Shown here: positions 36,462-44,727 of the stretch, piece after piece
Numbering within the stretch: the stretch's first letter is position 1
Layout of the letters: each line of letters starts with the position of its first letter
DNA from: Candidatus Schekmanbacteria bacterium
Lineage (GTDB): Bacteria > Schekmanbacteria > GWA2-38-11 > J061
Reading direction: 5' to 3'
NCBI GenBank assembly: GCA_016219965.1
Contig: JACRJM010000015.1
Coordinates: 281,857 to 345,856, forward strand
DNA length: 64,000 nucleotides
Translations under genes and position numbers: made by a program
Notes under the pieces: model-generated
What the model was told of the DNA's origin: nothing
Database searches by the model: none
Seen by the model: the letters and a program-made list of their open reading frames with translations, nothing else

Positions 36462-39297
36462 AAAAAGTGTTGTTGGCAGGATGCAGAAAGGCAAGCCCCA
36501 GTTATCCCGGCAGTTAAAAGACAAACCATTAAGCCATGATGTCAGATACCTTGGCAATCTCCTTGGCGAAGTGCTTTTCGAACAGGCAGGCAAGGAAGTT
36601 TTCGATATAGAGGAGAAAGTACGCCTGTTGAGCAAAGAACTCCGTAACCGCTACAATCAGGACTCGGACAAAAAAATCAGGCAGATTATCGGTAAAATTG
36701 ACAATGGGAAACTTGTCAGCGTTATTCGCGCTTTTTCCCATTATTTCCAGCTTGTGAATATGGCTGAGCAGTACCACAGGATAAGAAGACGCAAGGCTTA
36801 CAAGCAGGTCAAGGAACCGGTATTCCAGCAAGGCTCTATTGAAGAGCTTGGTCTCTGGCTTAAAGAAAAAGGAGTTACATCCCGCGAACTGGATTCCTGT
36901 CTTCAAAAAATCGCTGTTGAGCTTGTAACAACAGCCCACCCCACAGAAGCCGTGCGAAGAACATCTCTCGCAAAGCTTAAACATATTGCAGAGCTTCTTG
37001 AAAAAAAAGACAGGATGTTTCTAAGTTCGGTTGAAGGTGAATCCCTGCAGGAAGAGTTTAAAAGAGAGATCACTCTCCTCTGGCAGACTGATGAAGTACG
37101 GCGGGATAAACCTACAGTGATGGATGAGATAAGAAACGGACTCTATTATTATGACGAGATATTCTACAACTCCCTTCCGCAGCTGCACAGGGAGTTTGAG
37201 CAGGTTGTGGCTAAGAATATAGGGAGTGGAATGTTCAAGTCGCCTGAGCTGATAACCTTCGGCACATGGATTGGAGGAGACCGCGACGGCAACCCGCTCG
37301 TGACCAACGATGTCACCATCACAGCCGCGCGTTATCAGAAAGACCTGATCCTTAACCGCTACAGATCTGACTGCAGGAATCTTCTTGAATCATTGAGCGT
37401 TTCAACGAGAATTGTGCCGGCAGATGACTGCCTGATGGCATCAATATCCGGGGATGAAAAGAACATGCCTGCTCTGGCCCTTTCGCTTTCAGGGAGGAAC
37501 AGTAACGAGCCTTACAGGAAAAAGCTTTCTTTTATGATAGAGAAGCTTAACAACACCATCCAGAAGAACTATGCATCACCTCCAAAGGGCCCTGTGGAAA
37601 AAATAGAGCTAAAGAAAATCTATAGCGAGGAAGCTGAGTTTATCTCCGATCTCGAATGTCTTAAAAAAAGCCTCGAAGAAAACAATGGAGAGATTATTTC
37701 AAGGGGAGAACTTGGGACTCTCATAAGAAAGGCGAGGCTTTTCGGATTTTATCTTGCAAGGTTTGATATCCGCGAATATTCAAAAAAAATAACTTCTGCC
37801 GCAGGTGAAGTATGCGAAGCCGCCGGGATTTGCAAGGCTTCCGATTATGCTCAGATGAAAGATGAGGAACGGACAAATTTATTATCTCTGGCTATGGAAT
37901 CTGCGGAGAATGTGCGGACAAAGACAGGTAAGCTTTCTGAAGAAACATTAAAAATTACAGGTGCCTTCGAAACTATTAAAAAGCTTTTGAATGAGATATC
38001 TCCTAAATCCGTTCAAAGCTTCATCATAAGCAATACAAGCGGTGCAAGCCATGTGATGGAAGTGCTTTTATTATGCAGGAAAAGCCTGATAGACATTGTT
38101 CCTCTTTTTGAATCCATTGAAACATTAAGAAATGCCCCTCAAGTAATGAAAATATTGTGGGAAAATCCTGTTTACTCCAGCCACCTTGAAAAGCGCGGTA
38201 TGCTTCAGGAAGTAATGCTCGGTTATTCTGACAGCAACAAGGACGGCGGCTATTTTACATCCACATGGGAGCTTTATAAGGCGCAAAAAGAACTTTCATG
38301 TCTTGCAGAAAGACATTCAGTAGAGCTCAAATTGTTCCACGGAAGAGGCGGTACAGTAGGAAGAGGAGGAGGACCTACCAATGCTGCCATACTTGCATTG
38401 CCTGATGGATGCATGAACGGAAAGATAAAACTCACCGAACAGGGAGAGGTGATTTCATCCAAATATCTGCTTAAAGATATTGCCATGAGAAATCTTGAAC
38501 TCGTACTCAGCGCTGTGGTCATGAAAACCATGAGTCTATTGGATGACGCAAAAAGGGATGACGCAAAAAGAAGCAATGTATGCGAAACTGACAGCCGGGA
38601 AGAGGTGATGGAAGAAATTTCCCTGTATTCGTTTAAAAATTACAGGGAACTTGTTTATGATGACGAGGGGTTCATAGATTATTTTTACGAGGCTTCTCCC
38701 ATTGAAGAGATTGGTCTTTTGAACATTGGCTCAAGGCCTGCGAAAAGGAAAAGTTCGAGAAGAATAGAGGATCTTCGTGCCATACCATGGGTTTTCAGCT
38801 GGACACAGAACAGGCATATACTGCCGGGATGGTTTGCAGTGGGCTCCGCTCTTAAAAAATTTATCGGGAATTCGAATGTGAGGAAAAAAACTATCAGGGA
38901 TATCTATTTGAACTGGCCCTTCTTCAGGGTCATGATTGATAATCTTGAAATGACGCTTCTTAAAACTGATATGCGGATAGCAAGGAATTATACTGAGCTT
39001 GTAAATGACAGGAAAATAGCAAATAGGATTTTTAAACGCATAGAAGATGAGTATAAACTCACAACTGCTATGACACTTTTTATTACGGGACACAATAAAC
39101 TTCTTGAAAATAACCAGATACTGAGGCGTTCAATAGAACTGAGAAATCCTTATATCGATCCTTTAAGTTACATTCAGGTCAAACTTTTAAAGGAGCTGAG
39201 AAATCGCAGGCTTTCATCCTCAGAAAGGCAGAGACTTACATTTATGGTCCTTCTGACGATAAACGGAATCGCAGCAGGAATGAGAAATACCGGATAG
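36445..39297 (+). CDS. ppc: Phosphoenolpyruvate carboxylase
   Basis: The 950-residue enzyme carboxylates PEP to oxaloacetate and replenishes the TCA cycle. The signature sites are present: VTTAHPTEAVRR (catalytic His), GTWIGGDRDGNPLVTNDVT, MLGYSDSNKDGGYFTS, LFHGRGGTVGRGGGPTNAA, and the C-terminal INGIAAGMRNTG. The frame opens earlier (36358), but that part lies within fmdB; the ATG at 36445 has GAGG 7 bases upstream. It is about 65 residues longer than the E. coli enzyme, part of it a short repeat-like insertion (DDAKRDDAKRSN). Confidence 0.95.
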   Translation: MKKSHRKSVVGRMQKGKPQLSRQLKDKPLSHDVRYLGNLLGEVLFEQAGKEVFDIEEKVRLLSKELRNRYNQDSDKKIRQIIGKIDNGKLVSVIRAFSHYFQLVNMAEQYHRIRRRKAYKQVKEPVFQQGSIEELGLWLKEKGVTSRELDSCLQKIAVELVTTAHPTEAVRRTSLAKLKHIAELLEKKDRMFLSSVEGESLQEEFKREITLLWQTDEVRRDKPTVMDEIRNGLYYYDEIFYNSLPQLHREFEQVVAKNIGSGMFKSPELITFGTWIGGDRDGNPLVTNDVTITAARYQKDLILNRYRSDCRNLLESLSVSTRIVPADDCLMASISGDEKNMPALALSLSGRNSNEPYRKKLSFMIEKLNNTIQKNYASPPKGPVEKIELKKIYSEEAEFISDLECLKKSLEENNGEIISRGELGTLIRKARLFGFYLARFDIREYSKKITSAAGEVCEAAGICKASDYAQMKDEERTNLLSLAMESAENVRTKTGKLSEETLKITGAFETIKKLLNEISPKSVQSFIISNTSGASHVMEVLLLCRKSLIDIVPLFESIETLRNAPQVMKILWENPVYSSHLEKRGMLQEVMLGYSDSNKDGGYFTSTWELYKAQKELSCLAERHSVELKLFHGRGGTVGRGGGPTNAAILALPDGCMNGKIKLTEQGEVISSKYLLKDIAMRNLELVLSAVVMKTMSLLDDAKRDDAKRSNVCETDSREEVMEEISLYSFKNYRELVYDDEGFIDYFYEASPIEEIGLLNIGSRPAKRKSSRRIEDLRAIPWVFSWTQNRHILPGWFAVGSALKKFIGNSNVRKKTIRDIYLNWPFFRVMIDNLEMTLLKTDMRIARNYTELVNDRKIANRIFKRIEDEYKLTTAMTLFITGHNKLLENNQILRRSIELRNPYIDPLSYIQVKLLKELRNRRLSSSERQRLTFMVLLTINGIAAGMRNTG

Positions 39298-39337
39298 AAA
39301 ATTTATTTAAATTACAATGGGTTTCGCATCAAAGCGG

Positions 39338-39366
39338 TTGACATGACACCAACTAGATGTTATAAA
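39338..39366 (+). promoter_or_regulatory. Consensus sigma70 promoter, leaderless or near-leaderless start
   Basis: TTGACA (39338-39343), a 17-base spacer and TATAAA (39361-39366) match the sigma70 consensus almost fully. Six bases (AAAAGT) separate the -10 box from the ATG at 39373, so transcription should begin at that codon. Confidence 0.75.
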
Positions 39367-39372
39367 AAAAGT

Positions 39373-40086
39373 ATGCAGTCCCGTATAAAAAAAATCATTA
39401 TTATTCTGTTTGTAAGTCTATTTATAAATCTGGGATGTTTTATCTTCACCGGGCTTTCCAATGCTGTTATTTATAAAATAATAAATTCTGACGGCTCCAT
39501 ACACTTTACCGATGATCCCTATAATGGCGCTGCCAGTGGAGCTGTACGGAAAGCAGTTTATAAATCATCTTCATATACACCCAAATATACTTCCAAAGTG
39601 CTCAGCAATGCCTATTCCAGCGTTATTGATGAGGTTGCCCAGAAGTACAATCATGATCCAAAGCTGATAAAGAGCATAATCAAGCATGAATCCAATTTTG
39701 ACCCGGAAGCAGTTTCAAACAAGGGGGCAGTAGGTCTTATGCAGCTTATGCCTGACACTGCTTCGAGGTTTGGAGTGACTGATACATTCGATCCCAAGCA
39801 GAATATCGAAGGGGGCGCTGCTTATCTTGATTACCTTATGAAGCACTTCGAAGGGGACCTTCCGTTAGTGATTGCGGCATATAATGCAGGGGAGGGAGCA
39901 GTACAGAAGTACAGCGGGATTCCCCCTTACAATGAAACACAGGAATTCGTCGGAAGAGTGCTCGGAACGTATACCGGCTCAGGGGATATATCAGCATCCG
40001 GTTCAAAAACAAAAAGCACAACACGGGCTTCAAGGACGCGTTTAGTCAAAAAAAATGATGGTTCGATAATGATTACAAACCGTTAA
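39373..40086 (+). CDS. Exported lytic murein transglycosylase (DUF4124 + SLT domain)
   Basis: The 237-residue protein has a signal peptide (IIIILFVSLFINLGCF), a short DUF4124 module (YKIINSDGSIHFTDDP) and a goose-type SLT domain: SIIKHESNFDPEAVSNKGAVG with the catalytic Glu, GLMQLMPDTA and IAAYNAGEGAVQKY. It cleaves peptidoglycan to anhydromuropeptides in the periplasm. An earlier in-frame ATG (39343) lies inside the promoter, so 39373 was chosen. A tail rich in Ser, Thr and Lys follows the domain. Confidence 0.87.
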   Translation: MQSRIKKIIIILFVSLFINLGCFIFTGLSNAVIYKIINSDGSIHFTDDPYNGAASGAVRKAVYKSSSYTPKYTSKVLSNAYSSVIDEVAQKYNHDPKLIKSIIKHESNFDPEAVSNKGAVGLMQLMPDTASRFGVTDTFDPKQNIEGGAAYLDYLMKHFEGDLPLVIAAYNAGEGAVQKYSGIPPYNETQEFVGRVLGTYTGSGDISASGSKTKSTTRASRTRLVKKNDGSIMITNR

Positions 40087-40142
40087 AGTTGATAAAGCAA
40101 TAAAGACGCAACGATATCATTGATTGAAGGAGGAAACTTAAA

Positions 40143-40538
40143 GTGGCAAAGAAAATGAGGATATTGATAGCTAAACCGGGACTTGACGGGCATGACAGAG
40201 GAGCAAAGATAGTAGCCCGCGCCCTTAGAGATGCCGGTTATGAAGTGATTTACACAGGCCTTCACCAGACGCCGGACCAGATAGTGGCAACAGCTCTGCA
40301 GGAAGACGTTGATGGAATAGGTCTTAGCATACTTTCCGGATCCCATGATTACCAGTTTAAAAGAATAATGGAGCTTCTTAAGGAAAAGAAGATGGACGAT
40401 GTCGTAGTTTTTGGAGGCGGCATCATTCCCGATGATGATATATCAAAGCTTAAAAGTTATGGCGTAAAAGAGGTATTTACCCCGGGTGCTTCCACTGAAG
40501 ATATAATCAAATTTGTCCAGGAGAATATCGGAAAGTGA
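40143..40538 (+). CDS. Methylmalonyl-CoA mutase C-terminal (B12-binding) subunit
   Basis: The 131-residue protein starts at a GTG with GGAGG before it and contains the B12 motifs of acyl-CoA mutases: [18 protein letters not shown] (DxHxxG, base-off cobalamin ligand His), GLSILSGSH (SxL) and GGGIIPDDD (GG). It provides the cobalamin domain for a separate catalytic large subunit in methylmalonyl-CoA, ethylmalonyl-CoA or related mutases. No large subunit is in the window. It overlaps meaB by 4 bases (GTGA), so they are co-translated. Confidence 0.92.
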   Translation: MAKKMRILIAKPGLDGHDRGAKIVARALRDAGYEVIYTGLHQTPDQIVATALQEDVDGIGLSILSGSHDYQFKRIMELLKEKKMDDVVVFGGGIIPDDDISKLKSYGVKEVFTPGASTEDIIKFVQENIGK

Positions 40539-41482
40539 GCCTTGCTCAGAACGCCCTTAGCGGTGAATTAAGGGCCATAGCAAAAATCCTGACTGCCATT
40601 GAAGACGAAAGAGAAGGATGGATTGAACTTATAAAAGAGCTTCATCCTTATTCTGGCAGAGCTTATGTGTTAGGTATTACAGGGATTCCGGGCGCCGGAA
40701 AATCCACGCTTACAGATAAGATTATAACGCATCTGCGCAGGGAAAATGATTCGAAAGTTGCCGTAATTGCAGTAGATCCTTCAAGTCCATTTTCAGGAGG
40801 AGCTATTCTCGCTGACAGGATACGCATGCATGAACATTTTCTCGATGAAAAGGTCTTTATAAGGAGCATGGCAACCAGAGGGTGTCTTGGAGGGCTCTCA
40901 AAAAAGACTGTTGATGTTGCAGGAGTTCTTGATGCGAGTGGTTTTGACTGGGTAGTGATAGAGACAGTTGGTGTGGGGCAGGATGAGATAGATGTTGTGA
41001 AAGTCGCGGATACAACGGTGGTGGTCTTTGCTCCCGGCACCGGGGACGAGATGCAGGCTATGAAGGCAGGGATAATGGAGATAGGAGATATCTTCGTTGT
41101 GAACAAAGCAGACAATGACGGGGCAGAAAAGCTTGAAAGAGAACTTAATGCAATACTTGATTTAAGCTCATCGAGGAGAAAAGAGTCGAATTGGGATGTA
41201 CCAGTAGTCAAGACCATAGGGACTACGGGAGAAGGAGTTGACAAACTCATCAGCACTGTTATGGAGCACAGAAAATACCTTGAAAGCATGCATAATATCC
41301 GTCTCGAAAAAAATATATCGAGGAACAAGGAAGAGATAATCAATATCATAAAAGACAAATTGCTCAGTGAAGTTATGAGTCATTCTACTAATGGTACGTT
41401 AACGGATCTTGCAAGGCGCGTTGCTCTGCGGGAGATAGACCCATATACGGCGGCGGAAAGTATGATAAAGGGAGTTTCTTAA
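40535..41482 (+). CDS. meaB: MeaB/ArgK-family GTPase chaperone of B12-dependent mutase
   Basis: The 315-residue G3E GTPase has the P-loop [10 protein letters not shown] (about residues 49-58), [43 protein letters not shown] (switch II) and VVNKADNDG (NKxD). MeaB protects and reloads adenosylcobalamin on methylmalonyl-CoA mutase. It directly follows the B12 subunit with a GTGA overlap, which supports that role. The older annotation as lysine/arginine/ornithine transport kinase is not supported by context. Confidence 0.93.
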   Translation: MSLAQNALSGELRAIAKILTAIEDEREGWIELIKELHPYSGRAYVLGITGIPGAGKSTLTDKIITHLRRENDSKVAVIAVDPSSPFSGGAILADRIRMHEHFLDEKVFIRSMATRGCLGGLSKKTVDVAGVLDASGFDWVVIETVGVGQDEIDVVKVADTTVVVFAPGTGDEMQAMKAGIMEIGDIFVVNKADNDGAEKLERELNAILDLSSSRRKESNWDVPVVKTIGTTGEGVDKLISTVMEHRKYLESMHNIRLEKNISRNKEEIINIIKDKLLSEVMSHSTNGTLTDLARRVALREIDPYTAAESMIKGVS

Positions 41483-41499
41483 TTTCTGAGGATTTATCT

Positions 41500-41961
41500 A
41501 TGAATAAAAATAGTGAGAGCAAAGTTTCCAAAGAGTTAAGAGATAGGCTGAATGAAAAGGACAGGGTTGCTTTTATATCTGCAGTTGACACTAACAGCAT
41601 ACCTGCATTAACTATTATTCCCTTTTTTATTGCGAAGGATGAGGAAAGCCTGCTTTTTGCGGTTCACCGTGATGATTCCACATACAAGAACCTTGTGAAG
41701 AACAAAAAAATAGTCTTTGGCGTTTTTGATTCAGGAAACTTCTGCTGCAGGATAACCGGAAGGGCAGGAGTAGTAAAAGCCCCGTCCGATACCCATCCAT
41801 TGATGAACATAGTGAGGCTCGATGTAATAAGCATTGAAAAGGAGCCTTCTCCTTTCATGGATGTTGTTGATGGCATAAAGATTAAGTATGTTGATCAGAA
41901 AGCATCGCGGTTCGCTGTGGCAATGCTTGGAGAGCTAAAGAAGGTTGCCGCTCAGTTATGA
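41500..41961 (+). CDS. Pyridoxamine 5'-phosphate oxidase-like FMN-binding protein
   Basis: The 153-residue protein has the split-barrel flavin-reductase/PPOX pattern: RVAFISAVDTNSIPALTIIP, FAVHRDDSTYKNLVKNKKIV and CRITGRAGVV near the middle. Such proteins bind FMN, F420 or heme as dimers; substrates vary. With a CofH gene in the window, an F420-dependent role is possible but unproven. It lies 17 bases after meaB with GAGGA before the ATG and may be in that operon. Confidence 0.75.
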   Translation: MNKNSESKVSKELRDRLNEKDRVAFISAVDTNSIPALTIIPFFIAKDEESLLFAVHRDDSTYKNLVKNKKIVFGVFDSGNFCCRITGRAGVVKAPSDTHPLMNIVRLDVISIEKEPSPFMDVVDGIKIKYVDQKASRFAVAMLGELKKVAAQL

Positions 41962-42013
41962 TTGACGGCGCTGAATAATCTCTTATACTTTCTTTCTATC
42001 TATACATATCAGG

Positions 42014-42042
42014 TTGAACCTGCCATCCTTTTGAGCTATTAC
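42014..42042 (+). promoter_or_regulatory. Candidate leaderless promoter of the TIGR03960-type gene
   Basis: TTGAAC (42014-42019), a 17-base spacer and TATTAC (42037-42042) form a sigma70-like pair. Seven bases separate the -10 box from the ATG at 42050, and no Shine-Dalgarno is present. Confidence 0.55.
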
Positions 42043-42049
42043 AATCTTC

Positions 42050-44653
42050 ATGAATAAAAGAATTATAGACTGCCTAAACTCAGTTCAAAAACCCACACGC
42101 TATACCGGTGGGGAACTTGGCTCTATTGTCAAATCAAAGGAAGAAGTGGAGCTGACATTTGCCCTCGTGTTCCCCGAGGTCTATGAGCTTGGGGTTTCGA
42201 ACCTCGGGCTGCGCATACTTTACAGCATCCTTAACAAGATGAAGGGTGTGCAGGCAGAGAGAGTTTATTCTCCGTGGGTTGACATGGAGGAGATTATGCG
42301 GCGCGAAGGTTTTTCACCCTTCGGTCTTGAAACAGGAATGCCTCTCGGGGATTTTGACATAGTAGGTTTTTCACTTCAGTACGAGCTTCTTTATACAAAT
42401 ATCCTGAATATCCTAGAGCTTTCCGGCATACCTCTTAAAGCCTCTGAAAGAGATGAAAGATTCCCGCTCATAATAGGCGGAGGTCCATGCGCATTCAATC
42501 CAGAGCCTCTCGCAGATTTCTTCGATGCTTTTTTTATCGGCGATGGCGAGGAAGGTATAGTTGACATTGTTAATGTTTTTAACATTTGGAAGAAAGATGA
42601 GAAGAGAGATAAAAGAAAGCTCCTTAAAGCCATAAGCGGTATTGACGGAGTCTATGTCCCGTCATTTTATGAGGTCAACTACAATGATGACGGCACGATT
42701 AAATCCATAATTAATAAGGAAGGGGAGCAGTCAGCGCAAATCCGCAAAAGAAGCATTCTTTCTCTTATGTCTTCTCATAATCCGGCAAAAACCATAATTC
42801 CTTTCTGCGAGGCTGTGCATGACAGAGTGAACATCGAAATCGGTAGAGGATGCTCTGCCGGATGCAGATTCTGCCAGGCAGGCATTATATACAGGCCTGT
42901 CCGTGAACGGAGTGCTCTGGACGTAATAGCTCTTGCTGATGAAAGTATAAAAGAAACAGGGTACGAAGAGGTGGCGCTTACAAGCCTGAACGTGGCAGAT
43001 TATCCATATATAGAGGATGTGGTTACCAGACTGATTGCCATGATGGAGGAGAAAAGGGTTTCTGTGTCGCTTCCATCTTTAAGGGCAACACTTCTGAAGA
43101 ACGGGAAAATCGCTGAAGAGATCGCAAAGGTAAGAAAGACAGGTTTTACCATTGCGCCTGAAGCAGGGTCACAGAGGCTTCGCGATGTCATAAACAAAGG
43201 AATAACAGAAGAAGAGATCCTTGAATCCGTTGAGAGTGCTTTTTCAAAGGGGTGGAGGGCGGTGAAACTCTACTTCATGATATCCCTTCCAACGGAAACT
43301 GAGAAAGACATTGAAGAGATAGCAGGTCTTGTGAACAGGATTATGAAAATTATAAAGACAGCAGGAAAAAGGATAAAAAGGATTTCCGTTTCAATATCCC
43401 CCTTTGTCCCAAAGGCACATACCCCATTTCAATGGACAGGAATGGAAGACAGGGCAGATATCGAACATAAGATAAGGATGCTTCAGGCAATGCTCAAAAG
43501 AGGGAGTGTTGACCTTGAATGGCATGACTCTACTTCAAGCCTTGTGGAAGGGGCAATGGCAAGAGGCGACAGAAGGACGGGAGACGCGATATTAAGGGCA
43601 TTCCGCATGGGGGCGAGGTTTGACGGATGGCGGGACTTTTTTAATTTCAGTATTTGGGAAAAGGCTTTTGCTAGCTCAGGACTCAGTATGGAGTTCTACG
43701 CCAGGAGGGTCAGGCATGAGGATGAGATATTCCCGTGGGAACATATTGACTGCGGTGTAAAAAAGAAATTCCTGTCAGATGAATATGCGGCGTCGTTGAA
43801 AGAGGAAAAAACAGTTGATTGCAGGTTTGGAAGATGCAATTCCTGCGGCTTTGAGAAAGAGTGCGCAGATATAAGGCAAATAAATCAGATGACCACAGAG
43901 GGCACAGAGAAAGAACAGAAGAAAGACGGAGGAGATGCAAAAAAGGTATCGCACTTTAAAGCTTCAGACAGGGAGAGATTTTTCTACAGGATAAAGTATT
44001 CAAAAAAAGGGAATATGCGGTTTATCTCGCATCGTGAATTTCAGAAGATGTTCAGCAGGGTGCTTGCACGTGCGGAAATGCCTATAGAATATTCAGATGG
44101 ATTTAATCCTCATCCTTCTATTGCATATGGTATGCCGCTTTCTGTGGGAGTCGAGTCTGAATGTGAATATATTGATATCGAGCTTTTGCATGATATGGGA
44201 TTGCCGGAAATTATGGAAAAGCTAAACAGCGAACTTCCCTCCGGATTCATGGTAACTGATGTGGAAAAAATGCAGAGTCTTAAGTCTTCTCTTCAGGCAA
44301 GCGTCAGACAGTTTATTTACTATGTGGTGTTCGGAACTGAGATGCTGCAAAAGGAAAAACTTTCTATTGAAACAGTCCATGAAAAAATCAGGCTATTTGA
44401 GGAAAGTGAACGATTCAATGTTGTCAGAGATACCGGTAAAAAAAAGTCCGACATAGATCTTAGAGAGTTTGTAAGCTTTCTTAAAAGCCCCGGAGAAAAC
44501 AGAGACGGTTCAGTGAACCTGTCCATAAGTGTTGATGTCAAAAACGGAGTTGCCCCTGCAATATACCTTGTTTTATGCTCGGTCTTCGGGTTATCGTTTC
44601 CATTGCCTAAAGGCATTCAGGTCGTCAGGAAACAGGTTGCCTTATCCATCTAA
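42050..44653 (+). CDS. TIGR03960-family B12-binding-like radical SAM protein fused to a TIGR03936/DUF2344 domain
   Basis: The 867-residue protein has a B12-binding-like N-terminus (EVYELGVSNLGLRILYSILN; GGGPCAFNPEPLADFF), a radical SAM core with GRGCSAGCRFCQAG (CX3CX2C, about residue 270) and GFTIAPEAGSQRLRDVINKG, and from about residue 645 a DUF2344 domain (YRIKYSKKGNMRFISHREFQ; YSDGFNPHPSIAYGMPL). The two parts are often adjacent genes; here they are fused. The family often lies beside rng and is thought to act on RNA or ribosomes; its reaction is unknown to me. Confidence 0.9.
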   Translation: MNKRIIDCLNSVQKPTRYTGGELGSIVKSKEEVELTFALVFPEVYELGVSNLGLRILYSILNKMKGVQAERVYSPWVDMEEIMRREGFSPFGLETGMPLGDFDIVGFSLQYELLYTNILNILELSGIPLKASERDERFPLIIGGGPCAFNPEPLADFFDAFFIGDGEEGIVDIVNVFNIWKKDEKRDKRKLLKAISGIDGVYVPSFYEVNYNDDGTIKSIINKEGEQSAQIRKRSILSLMSSHNPAKTIIPFCEAVHDRVNIEIGRGCSAGCRFCQAGIIYRPVRERSALDVIALADESIKETGYEEVALTSLNVADYPYIEDVVTRLIAMMEEKRVSVSLPSLRATLLKNGKIAEEIAKVRKTGFTIAPEAGSQRLRDVINKGITEEEILESVESAFSKGWRAVKLYFMISLPTETEKDIEEIAGLVNRIMKIIKTAGKRIKRISVSISPFVPKAHTPFQWTGMEDRADIEHKIRMLQAMLKRGSVDLEWHDSTSSLVEGAMARGDRRTGDAILRAFRMGARFDGWRDFFNFSIWEKAFASSGLSMEFYARRVRHEDEIFPWEHIDCGVKKKFLSDEYAASLKEEKTVDCRFGRCNSCGFEKECADIRQINQMTTEGTEKEQKKDGGDAKKVSHFKASDRERFFYRIKYSKKGNMRFISHREFQKMFSRVLARAEMPIEYSDGFNPHPSIAYGMPLSVGVESECEYIDIELLHDMGLPEIMEKLNSELPSGFMVTDVEKMQSLKSSLQASVRQFIYYVVFGTEMLQKEKLSIETVHEKIRLFEESERFNVVRDTGKKKSDIDLREFVSFLKSPGENRDGSVNLSISVDVKNGVAPAIYLVLCSVFGLSFPLPKGIQVVRKQVALSI

Positions 44654-44727
44654 TTATGTTTTAAACCTGATTGTGTTTTAAACAACAAAAATTTATTTAA
44701 TTTAAAGAAAAGAACGGAGATTGTCAG

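Noticed and set aside
40663-41358. Reverse-strand frame of 231 codons
   Set aside because: It mirrors meaB and is rich in Ser/Thr/Ile as expected of an antisense shadow; meaB has all its GTPase motifs.
40535-41482. ArgK transport kinase
   Set aside because: The G3E GTPase motifs and overlap with a B12 mutase subunit support MeaB; transport genes are absent.
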